Notes under the pieces: model-generated
Databases searched by the model: none
What the model was told of the DNA's origin: nothing
What the model saw: only the letters and a program-made list of their open reading frames with translations
Origin: Parapedobacter soli
Lineage (GTDB): Bacteria; Bacteroidota; Bacteroidia; Sphingobacteriales; Sphingobacteriaceae
Reading direction: 5' to 3'
DNA length: 64,000 nucleotides
Assembly: GCF_025460835.1 (NCBI RefSeq)
Contig: NZ_JAMXAY010000022.1
Span: 1 to 64,000, forward strand
Program-made: the position numbers and the translations under genes
Shown here: in pieces, positions 25,889 to 33,693 of the stretch
Layout of the letters: the number at the start of each line of letters is the position of its first letter
Numbering within the stretch: the first letter of the stretch is position 1

Positions 25889-25943
25889 TGACAACATAGT
25901 GTCAAAAAATAAAGTTGTAAATAAATAAAGGACAAAAATGTCC
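25889..25943. promoter_or_regulatory. two dyads 40 bp apart upstream of ric
   Basis: TGACA-N6-TGTCA (25889-25904) and GGACA-AAAA-TGTCC (25930-25943) are both perfect 5+5 dyads sharing the core GACA...TGTC. Their centres are 40 bp apart. The second lies 36 bp before the ric ATG and looks like an operator. The spacing differs from the Crp/Fnr-type sites elsewhere in this island, so a separate nitrosative-stress regulator is possible. Confidence 0.5.
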
Positions 25944-25979
25944 GATATTAGCAAGTGTTTAACAATAAACGGTGTAATC

Positions 25980-26936
25980 ATGATTAAAACAGCAGTACTG
26001 GATGTTACGCAGATCGAACCGCGGCTAAAACATCCCACGATTTTCGAGCATTTCGATGCGTTGGAGCAAGGCGAAAGCTTCATCATCCACAACGACCATG
26101 ACCCGCGCCCCCTTTATTACCAATTGCTGGGCGAACGTGGCAATATTTTCACTTGGGATTACCTGCAATCGGGTCCCGACGTCTGGGAAGTGCAGATTAC
26201 CAAACCCGCTAAGGAGCAGGCTGAAGAGACTGTCGGCGAGATTGCGGCAAAGGATGTGCGTAAGGCTGACGTTTTCAAGAAACTGGGTATCGATTTCTGC
26301 TGCGGCGGCAAGCTCACGTTGAAAGAGGCAATAGCCGAAGCGGGTCTGGACGAAGAAGAAGTCAAGGCCGCATTGGCGCGCTCGGAAGCAGCGGGCGGCG
26401 GGCAGGCTACACACGATTTCGACTCATGGGACTTAGGTTTCTTGGCAGACTATATCTATAACGTACACCACAAGTACACGCGCGAGAACGGCCCGATCAT
26501 CGAGCAGCTTGCTGATAAGGTTGCATCGCGCCACGGCAATACCCACCCCGAATTGTTTGAACTGGCAAAAGGAGTGAAGGTTTTGATGGAAAACCTGTAT
26601 AGCCACCTCCAAAAGGAAGAGCGGGTGTTGTTTCCGGCAATCAAAACATTGGAGAGCAGCGGTGAGCGCGCACAGATGACGGTAGGAATTGAAGGGCCGG
26701 TGCATATGATGGAAGCTGAACATGATGATACAGGCGATGAGCTCAGAGAGCTTAGGAGGCTGACCAAAGGGTATGAACTGCCGGCCGATGCTTGCAACTC
26801 ATACACCTATCTCTTCGATAAAATCAAGGAGTTTGAGGATGACCTCTTCCAACATATCCATTTGGAAAATAATATCCTGTTCCCCAAGGCATTGAAGCTG
26901 GAGAAAGAACGCCTCAGCAATGCTGATGCGGTATAG
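25980..26936 (+). CDS. ric: iron-sulfur cluster repair di-iron protein (RIC/YtfE/ScdA) with N-terminal DUF2249
   Basis: 318-aa cytoplasmic protein that repairs Fe-S clusters damaged by NO or oxidants. The ATG at 25980 is chosen because the upstream ATG at 25938 lies inside a dyad. Residues about 5-75 form DUF2249 (LDVTQIEPRLKHPTIFEHFD). Next is the ScdA_N motif KADVFKKLGIDFCCGGK (Cys107-Cys108), then a hemerythrin-like four-helix domain with its His/Glu ligands (YNVHHKYTRENG, HLQKEERVLFPAI, MMEAEHDDTGDEL, HIHLENNILFP). Its place after nos fits protection during N-oxide respiration. Confidence 0.95.
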   Translation: MIKTAVLDVTQIEPRLKHPTIFEHFDALEQGESFIIHNDHDPRPLYYQLLGERGNIFTWDYLQSGPDVWEVQITKPAKEQAEETVGEIAAKDVRKADVFKKLGIDFCCGGKLTLKEAIAEAGLDEEEVKAALARSEAAGGGQATHDFDSWDLGFLADYIYNVHHKYTRENGPIIEQLADKVASRHGNTHPELFELAKGVKVLMENLYSHLQKEERVLFPAIKTLESSGERAQMTVGIEGPVHMMEAEHDDTGDELRELRRLTKGYELPADACNSYTYLFDKIKEFEDDLFQHIHLENNILFPKALKLEKERLSNADAV

Positions 26937-26963
26937 GCCAGTCAAAGGCATAACAGCGATGGT

Positions 26964-27015
26964 TGCGGCGGGTGATGGCGCCGCAGGTCACGTTGGCATG
27001 GGGGTCAACGTGACC
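26964..27015 (+). other. two abutting hairpins between ric and the DUF59 gene
   Basis: Hairpin 1: TGCGGCG (26964-26970) with CGCCGCA (26979-26985). Hairpin 2: GGTCACGTTG (26986-26995) with CAACGTGACC (27006-27015). Both stems are perfect and no base separates them. A short T-rich stretch (CTTTTA) follows a few bases later. It may be a terminator of the ric transcript or a processed RNA element. Confidence 0.65.
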
Positions 27016-27044
27016 AACTTTTAATAATCCCCCAACAACGACAG

Positions 27045-27374
27045 ATGGAAATAAAACTCAATGACCCGTTTGCCGCCGAATTACTCAAAACACAGACGGC
27101 GCTGATGCAGGTGATCGACCCCGAGCTCTGTGTCAATATCGTTGACCTCGGTTTCATCTATGGCGTCGATTTTACAGATGCGGCGAAAGTAAAGGTAACC
27201 ATGACCCTCACCACACCCGGCTGCCCCATGGGCGGCGCTATCGTAAACGGGGTGGAAAACGCGCTGGGGGCCGCTTTCCCCGATCGCCAAACCGAAATTG
27301 AGGTTGTCTGGGAGCCTTCCTGGAATTACGATATGATCTCTGACGAGGGAAAAATACAGATGGGACTGGAATAA
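27045..27374 (+). CDS. DUF59 / MIP18 family Fe-S assembly protein (SufT/PaaD-like)
   Basis: 109-aa cytoplasmic protein. The family core VIDPELCVNIVDLGFIYGVD, VTMTLTTPGCPMGGAIVNGV and the C-terminal VWEPSWNYDMISDEGK are all present, with the reactive Cys in the TPGCPMG loop. Such proteins help transfer Fe-S clusters to target enzymes. Its place after ric, and before a Cys-containing unknown protein, suggests a small Fe-S maintenance group. Separated from ric by a structured 108-bp gap. Confidence 0.9.
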   Translation: MEIKLNDPFAAELLKTQTALMQVIDPELCVNIVDLGFIYGVDFTDAAKVKVTMTLTTPGCPMGGAIVNGVENALGAAFPDRQTEIEVVWEPSWNYDMISDEGKIQMGLE

Positions 27375-27396
27375 ATAAGTGCAAGCTAACCGTAAC

Positions 27397-27463
27397 TTGT
27401 GACAGCTATCAATTATGCAGCTGAGCGCAGTCACCCAATGCGGGTGTGGAACCCCTAATTTTG
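27397..27463 (+). promoter_or_regulatory. promoter of the 607-aa unknown gene with a Crp-like site near -61
   Basis: The -7 box TAATTTTG (27456-27463) predicts +1 near 27467, 15 nt before the ATG. TTGTGACAGCTATCAATT (27397-27414) begins with the same TTGTGAC half-site as the nos site and is centred about 61 bp upstream of +1, the class I activator distance. The right half is weak. Confidence 0.45.
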
Positions 27464-27481
27464 TAAACCAACACATACACA

Positions 27482-29305
27482 ATGAACAGTACCAATCATA
27501 CATTTCATATACCCGTAATGGGGCTGGGTTTTACGATCGATACACCGCTGAAAGTAGCACGGTTTGGCATTTCATCAGCACTATCACTGGCTGATGACCA
27601 TTTACTGGAGCAGATGCGTGAGTTTTACGCGGCACAGACCGGCCGGCCATTCGATCCTATTCCGGCCAAATCAGAAGATCACCGGGCCAAGCGGATCACC
27701 GCCTATCTTAACCTGCTAAAGGATATCGTTGATGGGCAGATGGAGCGGCTGCGCGACGGCTCCTTTGAACAAGACAGCGACCTTACCCGTTATTTCGAAT
27801 TACTCCCAGAAGGTGCTCCGATGAAAAACAGGTATGTCACCCTACGCGGAAGCAGTGGTAACGAGCGCATGGAGCTTGAAGCGGCCCTCCGCGCGGCCGT
27901 CACCGCTGGGGACATTGACGTAAATATCATGACGAAGGTCGACAAAACCAATTATGCGCCGGATGGCACCCCATTGCCCCCCGAATATTCGGATGCGTCA
28001 GCTGCACTCCGGGGCTTTGCGATGAGTGAACTCCAATCGTCCGTTATTTTGTCTGCGGGACTCAATCCGCGCCTATACAGCTATTTTGAGCAATTTGATG
28101 ATTTTTACCCCGATGGGCAAGGAAAGCTAGCCAAGCGGATTATTTTAAAAGTAAGCGACTATCGGTCGGCCCTCATCCAAGGCAAACTATTGGCAAAGAA
28201 GGGGCTTTGGGTATCCGAATTCCGGATTGAGTCGGGCCTGAACTGCGGTGGGCACGCTTTCATTAGCGACGGGGTTTTGCTTGGCCCTATCATGGAAGCC
28301 TTCAAGTCGCAACGGGAGGTCCTTTACGCCGAAATGAAGCAGCTGTGTGACGCTGCGCTTGCTGCGAAAGGCCGGTACGGGTTTGTTGTGGCACCGTCCC
28401 AACGCATTACGGTGCAGGGCGGAATCGGTACCGTGGGGGAGGATCGGTTTCTGATAGATTATTACCAATTGGATGGGACAGGGTGGGGCAGCCCATTTCT
28501 ACTGGTGCCCGAGGCAACCAACGTAGACGACGATACGCTCACCAAGTTGGCGAATGCCCAGCCGGATGATTTTTACCTAAGCGATGCATCGCCACTGGGC
28601 GTACCGTTCCATAATTTCCGGCTAAGCAGCTCCGAGGAGCAGCGCAAACAACGGGTTGTACGTAACCGGCCCGGCAGCCCCTGCCACAAGAAATTCCTGT
28701 CGTTCAATACGGAGTTTACCGATAAACCCATCTGCACAGCATCCAGGCAGTACCAAAACCTCAAACTTAAGGAGGCTCGGGCCAACTTCCCCGACGAACA
28801 AGTGTACCGGCAGGCGGCCGAAGCGATTGTCGAAAAAGATTGCCTGTGCGAAGGGCTTGCAGCCCCGGCGGTGCTTACCAATGGTATTCCACCTAAGCAT
28901 AAGCTCAAAGCAGTGACAATATGCCCGGGCCCTAACTTGGTATACTTTTCCAAAATTGCATCGCTAAAAGAAATGGTGGGCCATATTTACGGAAGGGCCA
29001 ACCTGCTGAACAGCCGGTTCCGCTCCAACCTGTTCGTCAACGAGCTGCGTCTTTATATCGATTACCTGAAGGGCGAAATCGAAAAACAGCAACAGCAGTT
29101 TACCGAAAAGCAAATCAACCATTACCGAAGGTTTAGGGACAATTTATTGCAAGGTATCGAGTACTACCGGTCCATTATCCCATCGATGCAGCAATACGCG
29201 CAAACAAACATGGATGATATGAAATCGGCGATGGAAGCCGCGGAGGAGGCACTGCTCCAATTAGCCGCGTTTGACGTTAAAATACCAGCATTGAAGCCAG
29301 CTTAA
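27482..29305 (+). CDS. unknown 607-aa protein, possible TIM-barrel FMN enzyme with Cys-rich C-terminal half
   Basis: Not confidently assigned. The start HIPVMGLGFTIDTPLKVARFG and the stretch VQGGIGTVGEDRFLIDYYQL then GTGWGSPFLLVPEAT resemble the phosphate-binding glycines of nitronate monooxygenase / FabK / PfaD-type barrels, but this is by eye only. The centre has FRIESGLNCGGHAF (Cys255). The C-terminal third carries Cys401 (SPCHKK), Cys418 (PICTAS), Cys454 and Cys456 (DCLCEG), and Cys481 (ICPGPN), enough ligands for an Fe-S cluster. No signal peptide or membrane segment is seen. The last 90 residues are helical and Gln/Glu-rich. A dedicated promoter with a Crp-like site links it to the nos/nrdD island. 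Confidence 0.5.
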   Translation: MNSTNHTFHIPVMGLGFTIDTPLKVARFGISSALSLADDHLLEQMREFYAAQTGRPFDPIPAKSEDHRAKRITAYLNLLKDIVDGQMERLRDGSFEQDSDLTRYFELLPEGAPMKNRYVTLRGSSGNERMELEAALRAAVTAGDIDVNIMTKVDKTNYAPDGTPLPPEYSDASAALRGFAMSELQSSVILSAGLNPRLYSYFEQFDDFYPDGQGKLAKRIILKVSDYRSALIQGKLLAKKGLWVSEFRIESGLNCGGHAFISDGVLLGPIMEAFKSQREVLYAEMKQLCDAALAAKGRYGFVVAPSQRITVQGGIGTVGEDRFLIDYYQLDGTGWGSPFLLVPEATNVDDDTLTKLANAQPDDFYLSDASPLGVPFHNFRLSSSEEQRKQRVVRNRPGSPCHKKFLSFNTEFTDKPICTASRQYQNLKLKEARANFPDEQVYRQAAEAIVEKDCLCEGLAAPAVLTNGIPPKHKLKAVTICPGPNLVYFSKIASLKEMVGHIYGRANLLNSRFRSNLFVNELRLYIDYLKGEIEKQQQQFTEKQINHYRRFRDNLLQGIEYYRSIIPSMQQYAQTNMDDMKSAMEAAEEALLQLAAFDVKIPALKPA

Positions 29306-29329
29306 CCCCTATGCCGCTATAAAACACGG

Positions 29330-30529
29330 TTAACCATCGATTTGTTGCGGTTTGGCAACGTTGATGCCCATTACGTATAATACGAGAGAGGCTGCGACGA
29401 GTAGGAAAAAAGGCGTTTCCCAGTTGCCCGCCAAGTCATACAGGGCGCCGAAGAGTGGTGGCCCCACCGCAGCGAGCGCATATCCGAAAGATTGCGCCAT
29501 ACCCGAAATCCGGGCGGCCTCATGCGTTGTCCTTGTGCGAAGCACGAACCACATCATCACCACGGCAAATGCCAGCCCCGTACCCAAGCCGAATAAAATA
29601 ACGGCAGGAATGATAAACTGCGTGCGCCAGCCAATGATCAACGCCAGGCTCAATATCAATGTGCCCCCAATAAACCACACCAGCGGGGTGTGGTCTTTCA
29701 TGCGGCCAGCGATAATGGGGCCTACAAAAACAACGGGAAGCTGGGTGAATTGCACGAATGATAATACCCAGCCCGAGGTTTCGGATGCCATCCCCCACTC
29801 CTGGAGAACCACTGGTAGCCAAGCTACCGCGCAGTAGAAAAGCAACGATTGGAGCCCCATGAAAATCGTGATGCACCATGCGAGCCTCGACCTAAGCATG
29901 GATTTGCCCGCCTTTTGGCGGACAGCAGACCGATTAGCGTGTGCTTCCTCCGGATGGCCCTTCAATTGCGGAATCCAGAAAAGAATGGCAATAACCGAAA
30001 AAACCACCCATACACCGATAGATCCCTTCCAGCCCTGGCCCGTCCACTGGCCGATGGCGATACTGAAGCCCGAAGCCAGCGATGCGGTGATGTTCATCGC
30101 CACACTATAAATACCCGTAACCAGTCCGATCTTTCGCGGGAAACGATGTTTGATGAATGGCGGAACAAGGACATTCCCGAACGCGATGCCACACCCCACC
30201 AGTGCGGCTCCCGTAAAGAGCAGCACGGCGTTTGACGACGCCCGCACAACCAGTCCTATCCCGATTGTCCATATAGCCGCCCATAGCAGCGTCTCGATGC
30301 GCCACTTGTCTGCCAATTTGGACGCCACCGGCGAAAGAAGGGCGAATGCCAGCAACGGGATGGTAGTGATGAGGCCGGCCAACGTATTGGAGAGACGCAG
30401 GGCGTCTTGGATCTGGGGGACCACAGGGCCTACGCTCGTAATAGGGGCGCGGAGATTGGTAGCTATCAATATAATGCCCGTAAGTAAAAAGAATTTACCC
30501 AATCGCGTAGTCTCTGCTGTTTTATCCAT
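29330..30529 (-). CDS. MFS transporter, CynX/NimT (cyanate permease-like) family
   Basis: 399-aa inner membrane transporter with 12 hydrophobic segments. The internal ATG at 30529 is preferred, since it lies just before the first helix (MDKTAETTRLGKFFLLTGII). The family start ATNLRAPITSVGPVVPQI is a CynX/NimT hallmark. Substrates of relatives include cyanate and 2-nitroimidazole, and the true substrate is unknown. It is divergent from nrdD across about 210 bp and convergent with the 607-aa unknown gene. Confidence 0.88.
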   Translation of the reverse strand: MDKTAETTRLGKFFLLTGIILIATNLRAPITSVGPVVPQIQDALRLSNTLAGLITTIPLLAFALLSPVASKLADKWRIETLLWAAIWTIGIGLVVRASSNAVLLFTGAALVGCGIAFGNVLVPPFIKHRFPRKIGLVTGIYSVAMNITASLASGFSIAIGQWTGQGWKGSIGVWVVFSVIAILFWIPQLKGHPEEAHANRSAVRQKAGKSMLRSRLAWCITIFMGLQSLLFYCAVAWLPVVLQEWGMASETSGWVLSFVQFTQLPVVFVGPIIAGRMKDHTPLVWFIGGTLILSLALIIGWRTQFIIPAVILFGLGTGLAFAVVMMWFVLRTRTTHEAARISGMAQSFGYALAAVGPPLFGALYDLAGNWETPFFLLVAASLVLYVMGINVAKPQQIDG

Positions 30530-30690
30530 CCTGTCAAATAGGGGTCGCCCCTTCAATACGGCCGCGAAAGTAGGATTAATTTAGGTGATTTGGACCGCAT
30601 TTCCGTATTTTGACAGTAGGATTATCAACCGGGCGCCCAGCCCCGAGATATCCACACTCATCGCATTTTGTGAATATCTTTTCCCGCCGT

Positions 30691-30736
30691 TTGTGCGTAT
30701 GGTCATAAAGCCTACTTCCATAGTGGGGTACTTTTG
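30691..30736 (+). promoter_or_regulatory. nrdD promoter with Crp/Fnr-like site
   Basis: The -7 box TACTTTTG (30729-30736) ends 5 bp before the nrdD ATG, predicting +1 near 30740 and almost no leader. The 18-mer TTGTGCGTATGGTCATAA (30691-30708) is centred 40 bp upstream. Its right half GTCATAA is the exact complement of a TTATGAC half-site. Confidence 0.55.
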
Positions 30737-30741
30737 TGTGT

Positions 30742-32865
30742 ATGGAAAAATACGTTATCAAACGAAGTGGCGCCTATGAGCCGTTTATGCCCTACAAGAT
30801 CAGCGATGCGATCGCCAAGGGGTTTGAAAGTGTATCGCAGCCGCTGGACCCGGAGGTTGGCGATGCGGTGATGGAATCGCTAAACCAAAAGGACACCTGG
30901 GCGGTGGAAGAGATCCAAGATTGTATCGAGAAGGCACTCTACGATAGGGGGCACTTCGAAGCCATGCGGTCGTTTATGCTATACCGCCATACGCGGAAAC
31001 TGCAGCGGGAACATATCCACGGCTTTAATGAAGATACCACTTACGTGGATAGCACACAGACTATCGAGGAATACATCAGCCAAACCGATTGGCGTATCAA
31101 TGCGAATGCGAATGTCTCCTATTCCAGTGCCGGGCTGATAAACAATACCGCAGGAAAGGTAATCGCCAATTACTGGCTGGATAAGGTGTACAGCAAGGAA
31201 GAAGGATATGCCCACCGTAACGGCGATATCCATATTCACGACTTGGATTGCCTTACCGGGTATTGTGCAGGATGGAGCCTGCGGGTATTGCTCGACGAAG
31301 GGTTCAACGGTGTACGTGGCCGCGTAGAAAGCAGACCCCCCAACCATTTCAGGGAAGCATTGGGGCAGATGGCCAATTTCCTGGGTATTTTGCAAAGCGA
31401 ATGGGCTGGGGCACAGGCATTCAGTTCGTTCGATACCTACCTCGCACCTTATGTGTTCAAAGATCGGCTACCTTATGTCGAGGTGCTGAAGGCTATACGT
31501 AGTTTTGTATATAATGTGAACGTGCCGGCCCGATGGGGACAGTCGCCCTTTACCAACATTACTTTGGACTGGAATGTGCCGGATGACTTAAAGGATCAGA
31601 TACCTACAAAGCGGACTGCACACCTCTTTGCAGGTATACAGGATGAAGCATTACTCCGCTTGGCCCGGCAGCGCGGGGCAGACACGTTGGAAGACCTCTG
31701 CTATAAGCACTTCCAGCCGGAAATGGATGTAATCAACAAAGCATACTATACCGTAATGACGGAAGGGGATGCCAATGGACAGCCATTTACGTTCCCCATT
31801 CCTACCGTCAACATCACCGAAGATTTCGACTGGGAAAGCGAGAACGCTACGCTATTGTTCGAAAATACAGCGAAGATCGGCTCTTCCTATTTCCAGAACT
31901 TTGTGGGAAGCCAGTATATGCTCGACGAGTCGGGTAACCGGGTGGAGAACCCCGAAGCGTATAAGCCCAACGCCGTGCGCAGCATGTGCTGCAGGCTGCA
32001 ACTGGATCTCCGCGAGCTGCTTAAACGGGGTAACGGGCTGTTCGGCAGTGCGGAGATGACCGGCAGCATCGGCGTGGTCACCGTCAACATGGCCCGCCTC
32101 GGTTATCGCTATAAAGGAAACAAGGCGGGTCTCTTTAAGCAGCTCGACCATTGGCTTTACCTGGCAAAATCAACCTTGGAGAAAAAACGGAAGTTCATCC
32201 AGGAATTGTACGATAGGGGGCTGTACCCCTACACCAAGCGCTACCTGCCGCATTTCCGCAACCATTTCTCGACCATCGGCGTCAACGGGATGAATGAGAT
32301 GATAAGGAATTTTTCCGAAGATAAGCTGGATATCGTGTCGGATGAAGGTATGGCCCTGGCCACGGAAATCCTGGAACACATCCGTAACCGTATGCGGGAG
32401 TTTCAGGAAGACACCGGAAACCTATATAACCTGGAGGCCACACCGGCCGAAGGGACGACATACCGCTTCGCCAAAGAGGACAAAAAGCGGTTCCCGGATA
32501 TCCTGCAGGCGGGACAGGGCGAGAATATTTACTATACCAACAGCTCGCAGTTACCGGTAGACTATACCGAAGACCCGTTCGAAGCGTTGCTGTTGCAGGA
32601 TAGTCTCCAGTGCAAGTACACGGGTGGTACGGTGTTGCACCTGTATATGAGCGAACAGATCAGTTCGCCCGATGCTTGCCGCAACTTTGTGCGGACGGTA
32701 ATCAGCAATTTTAAATTGCCTTATATCACCGTTACACCGGTATTCAGTATCTGCCCCGTGCACGGCTACCTTAATGGAGAGCACGAATACTGCCCTAAAT
32801 GCGACGATCTTATTTTAGCAACTCACCAACATACAATACAAGATGACTACACAACAGCAACATGA
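30742..32865 (+). CDS. nrdD: anaerobic ribonucleoside-triphosphate reductase, large part lacking the glycyl-radical motif
   Basis: Class III ribonucleotide reductase for dNTP synthesis without oxygen, 707 aa. An ATP-cone (residues about 1-95), the ten-stranded barrel with the thiyl cysteine motif RSMCCRLQLD (Cys416-Cys417), and the C-terminal zinc site CPVH...CPKC (Cys671, His674, Cys684, Cys687) are visible. The protein then ends 20 residues later (ILATHQHTIQDDYTTAT) without the RxxGY glycyl-radical motif that normally follows the zinc site almost at once. That motif is found in the next, overlapping reading frame. The ATG at 30742 is favoured over a GTG two codons earlier. Predicted near-leaderless. 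Confidence 0.95.
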   Translation: MEKYVIKRSGAYEPFMPYKISDAIAKGFESVSQPLDPEVGDAVMESLNQKDTWAVEEIQDCIEKALYDRGHFEAMRSFMLYRHTRKLQREHIHGFNEDTTYVDSTQTIEEYISQTDWRINANANVSYSSAGLINNTAGKVIANYWLDKVYSKEEGYAHRNGDIHIHDLDCLTGYCAGWSLRVLLDEGFNGVRGRVESRPPNHFREALGQMANFLGILQSEWAGAQAFSSFDTYLAPYVFKDRLPYVEVLKAIRSFVYNVNVPARWGQSPFTNITLDWNVPDDLKDQIPTKRTAHLFAGIQDEALLRLARQRGADTLEDLCYKHFQPEMDVINKAYYTVMTEGDANGQPFTFPIPTVNITEDFDWESENATLLFENTAKIGSSYFQNFVGSQYMLDESGNRVENPEAYKPNAVRSMCCRLQLDLRELLKRGNGLFGSAEMTGSIGVVTVNMARLGYRYKGNKAGLFKQLDHWLYLAKSTLEKKRKFIQELYDRGLYPYTKRYLPHFRNHFSTIGVNGMNEMIRNFSEDKLDIVSDEGMALATEILEHIRNRMREFQEDTGNLYNLEATPAEGTTYRFAKEDKKRFPDILQAGQGENIYYTNSSQLPVDYTEDPFEALLLQDSLQCKYTGGTVLHLYMSEQISSPDACRNFVRTVISNFKLPYITVTPVFSICPVHGYLNGEHEYCPKCDDLILATHQHTIQDDYTTAT

Positions 32866-33025
32866 CCTGGTTTTGCAGCAAAATCAGGGGGAACGAAGCA
32901 AATGCTTGGTTTACACGAGAGTAATGGGGTACCACCGTCCGGTAGAGAGTTTCAATATCGGAAAGAAGGGTGAACATCGGCAACGTACGCATTTTACCGA
33001 ACGCCGTGCCAACACCCATCTATAG
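32843..33025 (+). CDS. separate glycyl-radical peptide of the class III ribonucleotide reductase
   Basis: 60-aa ORF in the +1 frame relative to nrdD, overlapping its last 23 bp. Residues 21-36 read CLVYTRVMGYHRPVES, followed by FNIGKKGEHRQRTHF. This is the C-terminal end normally fused to NrdD (C-x-VY-x-R-V-x-GY-x-RPV), with Gly29 as the radical-bearing glycine. A Gln-rich N-terminus (MTTQQQHDLVLQQNQGERSK) replaces the direct fusion. The gene therefore looks like a true split subunit, analogous in principle to the autonomous glycyl-radical cofactor GrcA of pyruvate formate-lyase. Less likely, a +1 programmed frameshift joins it to NrdD. It overlaps nrdG by 56 bp. Confidence 0.82.
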   Translation: MTTQQQHDLVLQQNQGERSKCLVYTRVMGYHRPVESFNIGKKGEHRQRTHFTERRANTHL

Positions 33026-33683
33026 CATCACCCCTTTTACGTTATTGGATTATCCCGGTAAGACAGCCTGCATCCTTTGGTTTGCAGGCTGTAATATGCA
33101 CTGCACGTATTGCTACAACCCCGATATTGTGCTGGGCAAAGGCCGGATGTCCATTGAAAAAGCACTGGAGTTCCTGCGGTCGCGCAAAGGGTTGTTGCAG
33201 GGCGTGGTACTGAGCGGAGGGGAATGCACGTTACACCCAACGATTTTCCCATTGCTTGAGGCAGCGAAAGCGTTTGGTTTTGAGGTAAAGATCGATACCA
33301 ATGGCTCGCGGCCCCAAGTACTGGAGGCGCTGATTGCACAAGGGCTTATTGATTACGTAGCCCTCGATTTCAAGGCGTTGGAGCAACGTTACCACGCCAT
33401 TACAAAATCGGGGCTATTCCCCCAATTCACAGCAAGCTTGTCGTTGCTCAACCGGTCGAACGTCCCGTTTGAGGTACGTACCACTGTGCACAGTGACCTG
33501 ATCACGACAGCCGATTTACAGCAGATGGTCCACTTTCTGCAGCAGCACGATTACCGGGGCTCCTATTATATCCAGCATTATGTAAATGGTGTGCCCGTGC
33601 TCGGTGAGCTCGGCCGGTCGGTGAAACATGCGCGCCTGTCGGAGCTGTCGGTCGATGGCATCGAAGTGGTGGAGCGCGGTTGA
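32970..33683 (+). CDS. nrdG: anaerobic ribonucleoside-triphosphate reductase activating protein (radical SAM)
   Basis: 237-aa radical SAM activase that would place the glycyl radical on the NrdD system. The CxxxCxxC cluster motif is CNMHCTYC (Cys41, Cys45, Cys48), preceded by ITPFTLLDYPGKTACILWFAG as in NrdG/PflA-like activases (TIGR02495 type). GGE motif: VVLSGGECTLHP. The GTG at 32970 is used here, and another GTG at 33006 is possible. Either overlaps the glycyl-radical peptide gene, implying coupled translation of nrdD, the peptide and nrdG. Confidence 0.92.
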   Translation: MNIGNVRILPNAVPTPIYSITPFTLLDYPGKTACILWFAGCNMHCTYCYNPDIVLGKGRMSIEKALEFLRSRKGLLQGVVLSGGECTLHPTIFPLLEAAKAFGFEVKIDTNGSRPQVLEALIAQGLIDYVALDFKALEQRYHAITKSGLFPQFTASLSLLNRSNVPFEVRTTVHSDLITTADLQQMVHFLQQHDYRGSYYIQHYVNGVPVLGELGRSVKHARLSELSVDGIEVVERG

Positions 33684-33693
33684 CGGCCAACGC

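Noticed and set aside
25938-25979. ATG at 25938 as ric start
   Set aside because: It lies within a perfect dyad likely to be an operator, and the added 14 residues are not part of DUF2249.
32843-33025. Simple sequencing frameshift as explanation for the split nrdD
   Set aside because: Joining the frames would leave about 40 unrelated residues between the zinc site and RVMGY, where normal NrdD has about three, so an error alone does not restore a normal protein. Not fully excluded.
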